A stretch of 64,000 nt of DNA from Halichondria panicea (taxonomy: Eukaryota; Porifera; Demospongiae; Suberitida; Halichondriidae). Shown piece by piece: positions 1 through 12,079 of this stretch (its first letter is position 1; each line of letters starts with the position of its first letter). The stretch covers positions 1,426,001 to 1,490,000 of the forward strand of contig NC_087382.1 of NCBI RefSeq assembly GCF_963675165.1. The letters are read 5' to 3'. The notes under the pieces were generated by a model. The model was not told the DNA's origin. It made no database searches and was given only the letters and a program-made list of their open reading frames with translations. The position numbers and the translations under genes are program-made.

Positions 1-3000
1 TCACTTGAATTGTTGGGAAATTCCAACACCTCGGTTGCACCATCAGGATAATCCAAGACCCTGTATTGCAATGCAGCAATGATAAACTGCAAGAGTTTGG
101 AATAAGAGAGTAGGACGAGTGTGCCTAGGGCAGCAACTGGGTTCCTGTTGGAGAGGAGCTTTGCAAATGAGTCAAAGTACTTGCTCAAAATGATTATTAA
201 GAACATCAAAAGAAACATGTAAGCAGGAAAGACAATCTGAAGGAGCACTTTTGCATGAGAGTTCATTCCATCATAAAAGCATGTCTCAATACCCAAGTCA
301 AGATTCACCCACGATATGAAAACTGTCAAAGGGTTATGAAAAGGTATGAAAATAGACTGATTTGCAGCTAATATATTAGTGTAGAAGATCAGCCCATGGA
401 TAGTGCCTGTTGCTATGGTAATGTTGAAAAGGAGAATGAATACAACTAGTACTATGCCTGCCAGGGCAAACGGGAGTAGCAGGAGAAGGTAAGAGTTTGA
501 ACAGAGTTCACATCTTGAAGTACCTAACACAAGACTGAGCCCTGGTTCACATTCTCCACACAAGACACCACTTCGATTGTAGGCACATTGTTCGTCAGGG
601 TTGCTTAGACTGATGTTGACTGGCTTTAGTACACAATAGTCAAATGTACAGTTACTAACAATATACCCACTTCCGTTAGTGGTATTAGTCACTCCTATCC
701 ATATGTTGTTATTGCTTTCCAGCTTTATGGTCCCATTTTCTTCAGAACAGTTTGTTATCTGCTGCAACAAGACTGGATCACAGTCACACTTGCACTCAAT
801 TGAGGACATAATTGGTTGGAGTCCAATAGGGCAATCACACTTTTGAAAAGATATGTTTAGAATTTGTTTTGAAATTCCCAAATTGTTGCATGGACCCTCA
901 GCATAGAGTTCCACTTGAGCAGAGCTGTCTTGTGAGAATACATTGTACTCTAATTCTGTGCACTGATTGCCAACTTCCTGTTGTGCTTGTCCTTCTTTGA
1001 GACGATCAACTCTACGGCTCTCAGTGATAACAGAACTGTGAATTATGGCATTATTCATTGGATTTCCAGCTTGGTCTACAGCCATAACACTGATTGTGAA
1101 TGTTGTCCTTTTCTAACAGAAATGGTCTGTTTGGTGGTGTTACACAACTTCACTCTGACAGCCTTCGAAGCTATCGATGAATAATGCACAGTATTGTTCA
1201 AGTACTCAAATCCGTTGTCTGATGAAGAGAGTTCGGCTGATACATCCACCGTACACCTGTCAAACAGACCTCCGTAAATATCTGCTCCTGACTTGAAAGC
1301 TGTGTTGTTAGTCAAAAAAGTGTTGCGATGATTAATTGATGTATTGTTCAAACACTTAAGTACTTCTTCATATGAAGACTGGGAAGTTTGCACTAAAGGT
1401 ATCAAAGTCTTAACAAAATTGATATCAAAACCATAGAGATCTTGAGTTTGAATGAAGCATTCTGTTTGTGTCAGATCTCCTGCAGTAGTTACATCCTCTC
1501 CTCTACACACACCACTCTCAGTACTGTCTGCCACAAATATCCCCCCTCCATACTGAGCCGTGTTATTGTGGATTTCCAGTATGACCAGCGTTTTACCAAG
1601 CTCTAGCTCCGAGTCCTGTTTCAAAATATATATCTTGGAACTTTGTTGTAGATACACTCCACTCCGCTATTGTTTGCCGAGTTTATTTTGATTTGGACGT
1701 AAGCGTGAGAAAAAGCCTTAATGTTTAAAGCGACTGCATAAATACCTCCTCCATTTTGAGCATCATTTCGATCTATAATACTCACAAACAGTACAGTCTC
1801 CATGTCACTACATGTACACGGGACAAAGTTATCATTAAATAAACAACCAGTAGTGACCTTCGAATCAAATTCAATTTCGCTTGAGTATGCATAAATCCCA
1901 CCACCATTGTGTGCTGTGTTGTGAGAAATCTCTATTGGATAGTGAACAAAGAGTGTACCCTCTCTCAGAAACACACCTCCTCCAACAGTAGCAGTATTGT
2001 TAGAAATGACCACTCCTTCTGCATTGATATAGATTTGACTCTGGACTGCTCTGATGGCTCCACCCTGCACACCACGATTGTTACTGAGAGTTGTGGGTCC
2101 ATTGAACTCCACTCGACTGCTTAGAGCATACACAGGGTTTACATTATTGCTAACATTGTTAACTCCCGTAAATGACAAGTTAGAATGCACTACGTAAAGG
2201 ATATTTTCACCATCTAAATTGTCAAATATGCTTGTATTAGTAATTATCAAAGTTGAGATAACAACCGTAATCACTCCATTATGCTGAGTAGCTCTGTTGT
2301 TTGTGACCACAGAGTCGGAAATGATCACAGTGCCATCAGCAACAAAAAACACTCCACCAAAGTCAGCACTGTTATTTTTAAACATGATTTTGGAGACGGA
2401 TATAGTTCCAGTATATACCAAAATCGCTCCACCAAGACTAGTTTCTCCATTATCAACTACAGCTTCATTATCTGTTATATTACAGCTCAAGATAGATGCA
2501 TCACCCGCGAAAAGTCCAATCGCTCCACCAGAGGTAGCCTTGTTGTTTGTTAGCTTGCTATCGGATATCAGTAACTCTCCAGTAAAAACCGAAATCGCTC
2601 CATCTGATCTACCAGCACTGTTGTACGCTAGCTCACTGTCGGAGATTGAGACACTCCCTCCCTGGATATTAATTGCTCCACCGTCAAGAATAGCATTATT
2701 GTTTAGTAGGGCACAGTTGGAAATGAACAAACTACTTTCGGAGGTGGAAATTGCTCCAGCACTTTCAGCAATATTATTTGTAAAGTTGCATAAACTGATA
2801 GTCACACTTGCAGAGTCCACTTCCACTGCTCCACCAAATCCAAATATAGCAGTGTTAGAATTAAACCTTGAATTTTTAATAACAGTTTGATTTGATATAA
2901 TATTATGAATTGCTCCACCACCATCATGAATAGCACTATTGCTCAGTAGTGTACAATTGGAAATGAACAAACCACTTCCAAAGGTGAAAATTGCTCCACC

Positions 3001-3867
3001 TGCTTTTTCAGCACTGTTGTACGCTAGCTCACTGTCGGAGATTGAGACACTCCCTCCCCGCCTATAAATTGCTCCACCGTCAAGAATAGCACTATTGTTT
3101 AGTAGCGCACAGTTGGAAATAAACAAACTACTTCCAAAGGTGATAATTGCTCCACCAAAATTTAATTGAGCAATATTATTTGTAAAGTTGCACCAACTGA
3201 TAGTCACACTTACAGAGTCCACTTCCACTGCTCCACCATATGCAGCAGTATTGGAATCGAATCTTGAATCATTAATAACAGTTTGATTTGATTCAATGTT
3301 CACTGCACCACCATCGTTACTGAAGAAGTCGCTCTTTTCAATGTGCACATTATCAGCTTCAACAGTCAATGCTCTGTCAGTGCTAGTGTTGTTCACAAAG
3401 AGAACTCGTTCAATCGTTACAGTTACTGTATGAGCGATCTCGAGTGTGCAAGCTTCCAACTTTAGCAATTTCAAGCCTACCAAATAGCATTGAGAAATGT
3501 ACATATAGCCTGAACTACTTTCATCACCTGCTCCAGTGAAATGCAAACCTTCGATACTCAATGCACTGATATTAGATAACAGCACTCTACCAGTTTTGAT
3601 AGTGGCATTTTGGCCAGCAATAGTCACCTCTCTGAAATTACAAATGTAAAGCATTTCACTTAATAAATGATCTCCAGGTAGAAAGCTCAAGGTGAGATTG
3701 TCTCCACCAGACAACAGGGCTGTTTGAACAAGCTGCTCGAGAGTGAAATAAGTTCCATTTTTGTAGTCATGACAAGAGTCAGCTGAATCCACTGGCACAA
3801 TGTGATAGTGCTCACTCCTGGTAACAGTAGCTAGGGTCAGTAGCAGCACCAACCAGCTGGTGTGCAT
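1..3867 (-). pseudogene. A-type beta-helix / multi-TM surface protein gene, 3' end outside window, two frame breaks
   Basis: The ATG at 3,867 opens a signal peptide (MHTSWLVLLLTLATVTRS). About 700 residues of right-handed beta-helix follow, with recurring GGAI, NNxA and FxNN motifs, as in Pmp-type repeats. Next come a Cys module (CTFDYC, then RSGVLCGECEPGLSL, about + strand 480-660) and the first membrane segments, which run off the window start. There are no introns. Aligned with the sister copy at 25,079-28,539, it lacks one C near 1,668 and one base near 1,100, so three reading-frame segments must be joined to cover the gene. Its ectodomain carries about 132 extra codons of rungs compared with that copy. 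It could be a pseudogene, or an intact gene carrying two assembly indels. The family assignment is firm; the disabled state is less so. Confidence 0.78.
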
Positions 3868-3885
3868 GTTCTCTCCGATACTATA
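3868..3885 (-). promoter_or_regulatory. Conserved 18-base leader directly before the A/B-type start codon
   Basis: The bases just upstream of the ATG read tatagtatcggagagaac in the gene direction. The same 18 bases precede the ATG of the genes starting at 24,460, 28,539 and 59,637. This supports those ATGs as the true starts and suggests a shared promoter-proximal or 5' UTR element. The E-type genes do not carry it. Confidence 0.45.
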
Positions 3886-5075
3886 AAATTACAAGTATAT
3901 TTAAATACAATTAATGCAGTATCAGTATACTAGCTGCTATTGCTACTTCTACTTTGTACTTAAAGCGTGTATACTGTAAAGCATCTACAGAGGTAGAACA
4001 TGTGGAATAAGCTAATTAATGGTCACCAGAGCAGGGCCGTAAGAAAAATTTTTAGGTGGGGGGGCAGAAAAAAGAAATGGACCCTCCCGCCAGAGGCGAA
4101 CTTTTTACATGTATATGTTCTCAGAGATAAACAGGAGAAACATATCGAGCTTCGTAAGAAAAAGGTCTTAGTTAGTCCTACCTTCTTCAATTCTGTTCGT
4201 TTATCTATGATTATATCGAGCTGTGTTGCACCATGTAGCACAGCTAGTCTGTCAGCCAGCCTTTGTCACAAACATTACTTTGTTTTTATATCACAATTAC
4301 GTTACAGGCTGTAAAGTCATAATAATAATATAATAATAATAATCACGAAATCGTAGATCTACTGTTACTATTATAAACGGGTACTAATTTTAGCGAATTT
4401 TAGCGAACATGAAGACACCAAGCAAGCTAGCCCTTTTTTTCATCTGTATCTGGCTCCAAACTTTCCATTCAACCTTAAAACTCATACTTGTACTCTTTTG
4501 AATAATTATTGTGGTAATGAATTTGTTACAAATCCGCCAAAATTAGTACGTACCCTAAAAAAAGAAAAAAATCTGAAAACGCTAAAATTCCTACCCGTCT
4601 ATAATAGTAATATTAAGGTAGCATACTTACCTATTACTGTATATACCTTTTAATTCCAGACCAACAGACACAAGGACACAGTGCACAGATTGATACAGCA
4701 GTATAGCCAGAGACTGAGTATATATAGCTATAGATCTATAAGAAAGCTGTATCTAGTGTTATACTGCATGGTCAGATAATTGTGAACAGAGTTGTCCCTG
4801 TACATGTATTATAGAAAATGTTGGATATTACCAAAAATCCCTAACTACTATATATAGGAAAACATCACAATGTCGTAATAATGTTTCTTATACTGAAACA
4901 CTTGTATATAGTACACATGCACCAGCAAATCAAACAGAAGAGCTATGAATACAGTATCTATTAGCCCATAACCATGACATTGTATATACACCTTCAAAGG
5001 AGGGGCAGACCAGATGGTGGGATTCTATTATAAGTGTGAAACCATACCCGTGTGCACGAGGGTAGCTATATAGGA
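3886..5075. repeat. A-type upstream region, shared with 28,557-30,350
   Basis: No gene is recognised here. The block matches the upstream region of the A-type copy starting at 28,539. About 250 bp (about 4,232-4,482) is present here but absent there, and the other copy carries an insertion of about 800 bp corresponding to position 4,620. A G-rich segment near 4,050-4,090 and scattered AT-rich runs are the only other structure. It probably contains the promoter of the A-type gene. Confidence 0.6.
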
Positions 5076-5209
5076 GTATGGCATGGAATAAAACTCTGCA
5101 ATATTGCATGAAAATGGGAGAGATGGATATCCTAATTATATATACTCTGCATGGTCAGCAAGACAGTTCTCACAATTTTCATTATTTTGTTTTAACCCCG
5201 GCCTCCCCC

Positions 5210-5435
5210 CTCCATGCATGCACCCACACCTCACTCACACTCACACCGACACACACTCACACCCATGCACACTCACACGCACACACACACACACACACCA
5301 CACACACCTCACTCACACTCACACCGACACCGACACACACACATGCACACTCACTCACCTCACACCTCCCACCCACACTCACACTCGCACACACACACAC
5401 ACACCACACACACACACCACAGAACACACGACTGG
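5210..5435. repeat. CA/CACT microsatellite
   Basis: An imperfect array of (CA)n mixed with CACT and CACC units. Long open frames cross it in several frames on both strands, as expected for a simple repeat; none is treated as a gene. Confidence 0.95.
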
Positions 5436-6291
5436 TCCTGGTCACCATTGACTAGTACTAGAGCTCCTCTCCCTCACAAAGACTAACTACACAACAACTC
5501 AAGGAGACACTGCAAACATCGCAGCCATTTATAGCTATAAAATGTAAGCTAATACTAATCTGAGACCTGAAACTATAATAGTTTATACAGACATAGAACA
5601 ATACACGAAAGAGTACGTTACTTATTCTTCATGCAAGTTTATTTCTCGCCCTAAAATGCGGCCACTTGCTATCCCGTGTACTGGCAACTTTTTTCTACTA
5701 TAGTCCATTCCACCAATTCAAAACACCTGCCAAATTGTTGTATTTGTTAATTGTCTCCACAAGCTTAAAAACACTGGTAAATATTCTTGTCAATGATTGC
5801 AGCAAAGGTAGAACATGCAGTACAGAACCTTATTAATAATTGCTAAATAAAGCAGACACGCAGTTGCATTTTATTATAGTATAAATAGTCAAACGCTTTC
5901 TGTACTTGAGTCCAGAAGGAGTTGTTGTGGTACCTTCATTCCTGTTAGGCTGTGCACCCATGCAGTTCTTTTGCTGTAATGACTAGCATAGATACACGTG
6001 CAGATATACACATTTCGCGCACACTTGCAGACAATTATATAATTATATAGAGCTATAATTAATATGATTGAAGCAGACATGTTCATGCCAATGTTTTAAC
6101 GTAATCTTTCAAACACTTTTCACTTGAACGATACGAACTCGTACCATTGTTTGCATAATTTAATAACTACACAATCCCAACAAACTGTTGTAACATAATT
6201 ACATAAAAGCCTTTGTCGCGACAAGAAAAAGAATAATTGATCCTGATCCTAACGCATGACAAAGTGAAACAATAATTATTATATCTAAGCA
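5436..6291. other. Intergenic region, no gene recognised
   Basis: AT-rich sequence. A segment of about 60 bp at 5,461-5,522 is nearly the reverse complement of 62,255-62,315 and is therefore a dispersed repeat. The right end should hold the 3' UTR of the Kelch gene that ends at 6,292. Confidence 0.5.
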
Positions 6292-7943
6292 CTAGCTTAT
6301 TGACAAGAAGTCCACAGTTTGAATGTAACCACCAGTGTTTGTGTATCCTCCGGCTACAATGACCTCTCCACTAGGAAGTACTGAGCATGTGCAACTGTCT
6401 CGTGCAGTAGGCAGGTATCCCACTTTCACCCACCTACTGGTTTCAGGCTGGTAGAGGTGGATTGATGAACTTGGGTTGTCTCTGTCTTCCCATCCACCAA
6501 CGGCTAATAGTGACCTCTCAATACTGAGAGGAGCTGACAACACGAGTGGTACTTCTTGTAAGGTTTGCCAGAGAGTGGGTGTGTCCAGGTTGGAAAGGGC
6601 CTTTGCAATGAGTTTATTGAGGTTGACGTGGTGCACTGTCTTGGTTGCCCTCCCAGTGTAATCGATCCCTCCCATGAGGTAGAGGTTGTTTCCTATGAGA
6701 GTCGATTTCATTTCTGTTCGTGGGTTAGGTAGTGACTGAGCAATGTACCATTTTTTTGATGCCACGTCCAACACCTCCACAGAGGAGATACGTACTTCAT
6801 CATCATACCAACCAGCTACAATAATGTGGTTGTTGAAAGAGACAGCTATTGAGGAAGATCGAGAAATGTTCATTGGTGGATACGGATTAGTCCATTCTCC
6901 TGACTCAAAAACAGCAAGTTGGTTGATTCGTTTGTTGTTTCTTGGATCACGTCCTCCCACCAGCACTAGTCGATTAGCGAGTGATGTCATAGCAAAGTAC
7001 TTGGAAGTGTACTCTGGTAGTTTGGTCCATTGATCTTGCTCGAGCTTCATCACTGTACGATCTTTGCCTGCATGCCCTCCACCAACATACACCGTATTAC
7101 CGATAACAACACTCTGTACTGAAGTGCCCATCTTGATTGGCATGTCTTTTCCTCTTCTCCATTTCAGAGTGATTGGAGGTCTCAACTCTCTGGGAGGGGG
7201 ACCCTGAATAATGAATAAGTGTAATTAGGATAGTGTCTACTAACAAGCGAGTGACTTGTAGCAATAATTGTATGCACACTAAATCACTTTCTCTAATTAG
7301 TTTAAGAGGCGACGCCCACCAGTTCACTAGAATGTACTGTACGATTATAACAGACCAAAGCTTCTACTATAGCTCTGTAATATTATAGTGGTGCATTTTG
7401 TCTCACCTGTTTCTGCTGTTGAATGATGGCGGCTCTCCTGACCAGCTCAGCATCTTTGTGCTCAATTTGTTCCCTGTGTGCCTGTACAGGGGAACGTTGG
7501 TGGAAATATTCAAATCTCAGAACAGAGATGTGAATACTATGATCAGTGTAACAGTGGAGAATATAATTGTAACAGTGGACAATTCTACACTCATGACAGT
7601 ACTAGAGTATAAGAGTGTGTGCATACCTGTAAGAGAGCGTCCCTCTCAACTAGAGCAGCCTCTCTCTGGGAAATGAGAACAGTGATCCTTGACTCTTGTT
7701 CACTGAGTGGTCTGTCTTTGTCAGCAATCATACCATCTTTAGTGGCAGCATTAGCACGGACACTATTCAATATCTGTACCAAAATGTGGTACAGATATTG
7801 ACAAGATAGATAAATGACATGGATATAGGTTATCAACTTGATGGTTAGCCTTGACCCCTGGCCAGTCTGGCCAATCCATCTCCAATTGAACACTAGGTCG
7901 CCTCCTCGGTCTGGTATTGATTGTATCTGGGCATGTGCTGTGG

Positions 7944-7984
7944 TTGCTCAGGTATTCGCTCAAAACGAGCGAATACCTGAGCAA
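7944..7984. repeat. Perfect 18-bp hairpin with a 5-base loop
   Basis: ttgctcaggtattcgctc (7,944-7,961) is followed by aaaac and then its exact reverse complement. The motif gctc.gcgaata is repeated again just downstream. It lies inside the TIR element, just inside the left TIR. Confidence 0.8.
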
Positions 7985-8254
7985 GGTTGAGCGAATAGAA
8001 ACACTAATAGTGTATGTAAGCATACTTACTCCGTAAAATCACAAAGAACATAGGTCATATAGGTCTATTCTTTAGCTTTTTTGCAAGTTTAGTTTGTCAG
8101 AGACAGCTATGGAGTGTGAGCTGTTGTGCGAAGGATCTAGGAAGAAGTAGCATCACTCTTGTGAAAACACAGACCTAGGTTCTCCAGTTTCTGCTATCAG
8201 TAAGTTTGCTACCTTTGATTGACTACACAATTTAATACAAGCGCTTGATTGAAA

Positions 8255-8466
8255 ATGAAGGCAATTACCCTGCTGGCTATTCTTTCCATTGTGGGGAGCT
8301 GTTATGCTGCTCTGCCAATTGTTACTTGCAAATCAACAAATGGTATGTGTTAATGGGTTCCTGGTAAAAATAATATACATTAAATCCTCAGACTCCGGCT
8401 ATCGATATCTTGTATACTATGATCAGGGGTATCCACAAGTGGCTGGGCCTGGGATGTATTGTCAAG
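8255..8466 (+). pseudogene. 5' fragment of a small secreted-protein gene, two exons
   Basis: The ATG at about 8,255 opens a strong signal peptide (MKAITLLAILSIVGSCYA). Exon 1 ends at a gtatgt donor near 8,340 in phase 1. An exon at about 8,391-8,466 continues in frame (DSGYRYLVYYDQGYPQVAG) and ends at a gtgagc donor. I could not place a convincing third exon. The family is not recognised. The whole fragment sits inside the 7,846-9,254 TIR element, so it may be a captured 5' portion of a host gene rather than a functional locus. Confidence 0.45.
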
Positions 8467-8816
8467 GTGAGCGATATATCTCAATAATACCTTTCATCAT
8501 TGGAAATTGTACATTATAGCCTATATAAAACTATAGCCAATCCTTGGTACCTGGATCAAGATATGACATTGCGCCGGTATTGTGTTAGCCTCCTCACCAG
8601 CTTTCAAGGAAGTGCGGCCTGGGATCGAGGCTAGTGCTGTGCGGACCATCACTGTGAGTTACAAAATGCAGTGGAATGATGTTCATACTAATTTGTATAC
8701 AGGAGCAAAATCGAACCTTTCCCCTCCAACCCCCATCGTACCCTCTTAGCTGCATGATGGGTGCGAACTCATTGAAAGGGGATGCCCTAGTGCCACTCAT
8801 GTCTTTCCTAAGGGGC

Positions 8817-8876
8817 CGATCTTATAGAACTACCTGTACTGACGTGGATCTTATAGAACTACCTGTATGACGTGGA
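8817..8876. repeat. Tandem duplication of about 30 bp
   Basis: Two adjacent copies of gatcttatagaactacctgt followed by (c)tgacgtgga, differing by one indel. It lies inside the TIR element. Confidence 0.8.
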
Positions 8877-10784
8877 ATGGCTGTTTTAACACTTCTGGTT
8901 GCTATCCTGACAGTGACGTCAGGATTCTACTGTCTCTTGATGCACTGTGAACACATAATCTTTGTCATGCCACCTGAAGGCTTAGCAGGCATATAATTAT
9001 ATGCAGTATTTGGAAGCTCTTGTTTGAGATCTTTGATTCTATGGACGCAGTGCTCTATTGCCCACATGGACTAACAGTCTAGTGTCATTATATCACTGTA
9101 TTTTTAGCCAACTGATAAACTGAAGATTTTACAGCATGCACAAAATAATTATAACTATGTACCAGTTTCCGGTCACGCCCAGATACAATCAATACCAGGC
9201 CGAGGAGGCAACCTAGCGTTCAATTGGAGACGGATCGGCCTGGGGTCGAGGCTACTTGCTGACCTGTTGCTGTCTAGCAAGTTGAGTATCTTTATCCGCC
9301 AGAAGTGCAACCTTTTGTTCATTATGGTTGTTTTTTTGCACTATAACTGCATCTTTCTCAGTCAATTGCTCATCTTTCCTCTCCAGTATCCTGTCCTTCT
9401 CGACCACCTCTCTCTGAGAACAGATTACAGCATGCAGTGTCAGACCCTTGCACCCACTAGCTCACTGGACTGGACTCACCTGTAGAGCCTCTATCCTCTT
9501 CTCCTTTGCCCTGAGGGTCGTGGCAGTCTTCACTCGTGCAATGTCCAGCTGGAGCAGTCCTCCGTCCATCTCCCTCCCCACCTCCTCCAGAGACGAGAGG
9601 AGCTCAGCGGTGGTCGGTCTTCTCTCTGGGGTGTTGGCCAGACACTCCCTCACCAGACCAAACAGAGGGTGTTCACGTCCACCCGCCGGACTCCTCTCAA
9701 GGAGAGCCGTGTAGGGACCTCGGCGCTCAAACTCTGAGCGAGCTAGGAGGTGGTATGGGTTGTTAAGGTCACTGTACGTGGGGGCAAGGAGATCTCCTGG
9801 AAACACCTGGAGTGGAAGAGCATGTCAATACTGAGTGTCATGATTGCATGTATGTACGTATGTGTGAAGTGTATATGTGTCACTATCATTCCATTAGTGC
9901 ACAATGCATTGCAATACAGATGAAGTTCAACTATTTACCAACAAATAGAGTACCCCATTACCCAAAGTAAACTGTAATACTGCTATCATTAAACGAAACA
10001 CATACTTGTGTGAGTGCAAACAATTGCAGCACTCCGAAAGAGAAGACTGGGTCCGTACACACTATGGCCTCTGTCAGAGAGGGCCTCGGGCGGCATGTAC
10101 ACCAGTGTCCCAGGAAACCTCGTTAGAGTCCTGGCCAGTCGACCAGGCTCCAGATTCACAATACGAGAGTTACCAAAGTTTGTGATTTTGGCTCTCAGAG
10201 ATGCCGTCAGCAGGACGTTTCTGGCAGTGAGGTCACGATGGACCATGGACTCACAATGCAAGTGGAGCAGCCCTCGAGCCACACAGACCAGAATGTACTA
10301 GGAGACAGAGAGGGGGATGTTGGGGGTGGATTCCAGGAGATCGTCCAGACTTGAGTCCAGCCTCTCTATGACCAGGAGGGGCAGTCGAGAGCCAGTCACG
10401 AAACACAGCCCAATGAACTGGGTGATGCTGGGGTGACGGATGCGAGCCATGAGTCAACATTCTCGGTGGTAGTTCCCAGCTATGTTGGCCACTCCACCAC
10501 GCTCGTCCGTCTCCAGGAGAACCTCGTGGATCTTCTTGGCTGCATACACCTCACCATTGATTATCACCTATCCATGGAGGCAGTCACACTTGAATAGCTA
10601 GCAGATGCACTAGAGACAGTGCACAGAAACATCATAGTATATAGCATGCAGTGACTGACCTCTTGAACAGAGCCATAGGAGCCAGTTCCTAGAACTCTCT
10701 CCTCTCCAAAGTGCTCCACATTTTCCAGCACAAACTCCCTCAAGTTAGCGTCATCTCGAAGAGAAAACATTGCAGCTATTCTTA

Positions 10785-11205
10785 TTAGGACAAAGTCAAT
10801 TTGTAGTTAAGTTTCTCAGGGTGTCCTACATTTAATGATAATGATATTCATCGAATTTTTATTGAAAACACACCCACAACTTCCTCAATAATCGGAAGTG
10901 TGATAATTTAATTTTGGTCATAATTATATTCATGACAAACAGACCACGTTCTAGTGCCGTTAATTTGAGGTCACGTGATATTTGAAAAGCGCAAGGGCCT
11001 GAGAAACTACAAATTGACTTTGTATTGCCTTAACGGTGTAGAAGCGATATGGGGCTCCCCCCTTGGGCCCTAAACCACTAGTGATTTGGCGCCATACCCT
11101 GAGAAACTTAACTACAAATTGACTTTGTGTGTGGCCTATAATAAGAATCTCCCACGGCCCTATTTTACTAGCGCTTTGAGGCCCCTCCAGCGATATGGGG
11201 CCCCC
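10785..11205. repeat. Foldback-type repeat cluster
   Basis: A segment of about 30 bp, caaagtcaatttgtagttaa followed by gtttctcag (10,789-10,818), recurs inverted at 11,001-11,024 and 11,097-11,131. A second motif, agcgatatggggc, occurs at about 11,044 and 11,192. This has the structure of a small foldback or MITE family. No coding sequence is seen in 10,771-11,613. Confidence 0.6.
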
Positions 11206-11589
11206 ACTTACAACTTTCAGTAGCTTTATGGTATCTATGCTTGTAGCCTCAGCCTCATGCTCTGAGATGTCCCTTGCTGACTAGTGCTTACTCACTCATA
11301 TAACTATAGTCTATGGGTGCAGCTCCTATATCATTCACCAATAATAATAACCAAGTTCTCTTGCTGAGAGTTTGTGTGTGTGTGTGTGTGTAGACTGCTA
11401 CAGCTGCTCAATTAAGGATCAATGAAGTGCAGCAAGTAAGAGTTTCTATAGTTATATTTTCAATTCGTGGATTTGCAAAATAACGCTTATAATTATAGTT
11501 CTCGATTTGTGCCTAGTTTTGCCTAGTTTTGCATCTAGACTACTTGAAATGCCATTGCAACCTTTTCAGAAGAATTCGTAGAAAAAATT

Positions 11590-12000
11590 GTCCATGGAGT
11601 GTTGCTACTCTATACTTAGTAGCTAGTTAGCTCTGCACTAGGTATTCGTAGCTGCAAAAATGAGAAGAGAGCTGCATTAGGCTCTGCATGCTGATGCCAG
11701 CATTAATTTTAGACTTTGACTTTTGGCATCGATCCCTTTTAACAACAATCATGGTCGATCATTGCATGGTCAAGCATTACCACTCTTTGAGTTTCTGGAT
11801 TTTGACATGCAGCAAAAAAAGCAAAATGTTCATCATGCATGATTATAATGACTTTTTATGTGTATAAAAGCTCTTGCTAATAAATTATAGCTTTATGTTA
11901 TGCATAGCTTTGACACTTCTACCGAGGATCAGCACCCGCGGTGCTTTCATTATTAAACATTGTTCTCTATAATGTACGAACAATGTTATAATTAAGGTGC
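11590..12000. repeat. Dispersed repeat of about 400 bp, crossing the left edge of module 1
   Basis: It shares its core with 47,030-47,400 and, inverted and diverged, with 30,536-30,775. Landmarks are agctaactagctactaag and the palindromic agcacccgcggtgct. Homology to module 2 begins at about 11,614, although the repeat itself extends further left, so the module boundary lies inside a repeat. Confidence 0.6.
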
Positions 12001-12079
12001 CTAATTAATATGCTCCAGCATACTTAGTTTCAGGTGAAGATTTTGTGCAAATGCATATAATATGGATGAACTAGTCCAC

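Larger units (their letters stand above)
7846..9254. mobile_element. TIR element of about 1.4 kb inside the kinase-Kelch intron
   Basis: The left end (7,846-7,933) and the reverse complement of the right end (9,179-9,254) match over about 80 bp. Both begin TAGCCT.GACCCC.GGCC and include CTCCAATTGAAC and GGTATTGATTGTATCTGGGC. The outermost TA on each side could be a TA target duplication. The element lies entirely between exons 4 and 5, ending about 10 bp from exon 4. No transposase is visible, so it is non-autonomous. It carries a hairpin and a spliced gene fragment on the + strand. Shorter relatives of its terminus occur at 8,604-8,627, 33,223-33,256 and 61,783-61,882. Confidence 0.75.
6292..10770 (-). 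pseudogene. Protein kinase, coiled-coil and Kelch-repeat fusion gene, seven exons, with disabling changes
   Basis: Exons inferred from splice sites: 10,660-10,770; 10,006-10,567; 9,480-9,806; 9,264-9,413; 7,627-7,773; 7,407-7,481; 6,292-7,203. Exons 1-3 encode a kinase domain: glycine loop GTGSYGSV, Lys in YAAKKI, catalytic loop HRDLTARN, NFG in place of DFG, PPE in place of APE, and a C-lobe ending ANTPERRPTTAELLSSL. Exons 4-6 are charged, heptad-like coiled coil. Exon 7 holds five or six Kelch repeats with paired glycines (YVGGG, LVGGR, LMGGI, AVGGW, VAGGY). Exon 2 contains in-frame stops at 10,454-10,456 (TGA) and 10,298-10,300 (TAG). It also has a frame change near 10,047, after which VFSFGVLQLFALTQ is read in another frame. 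With the NFG change, this looks like a decayed or pseudokinase copy, although the Kelch exon is fully open. The tyrosine-kinase-like assignment rests on the HRDLTARN loop. Confidence 0.8.

Noticed and set aside
2297-2890. Long + strand frame antisense to the A-type beta-helix (similar frames at 23,145-23,687, 27,363-27,839 and 58,322-58,864)
   Set aside because: It recurs only because the repeated rung codons on the - strand lack reverse-complement stops; no start context or domain supports it.
1-3867. Bacterial Pmp or autotransporter genes from a symbiont contaminant
   Set aside because: The repeat motif is similar, but the proteins end in a polytopic membrane region with a cytosolic tail and no autotransporter barrel, and they lie among spliced animal-type genes and animal-type transposons.
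5078-5486. Several overlapping His/Thr/Pro-rich reading frames
   Set aside because: They are translations of the CA/CACT microsatellite in multiple frames on both strands.
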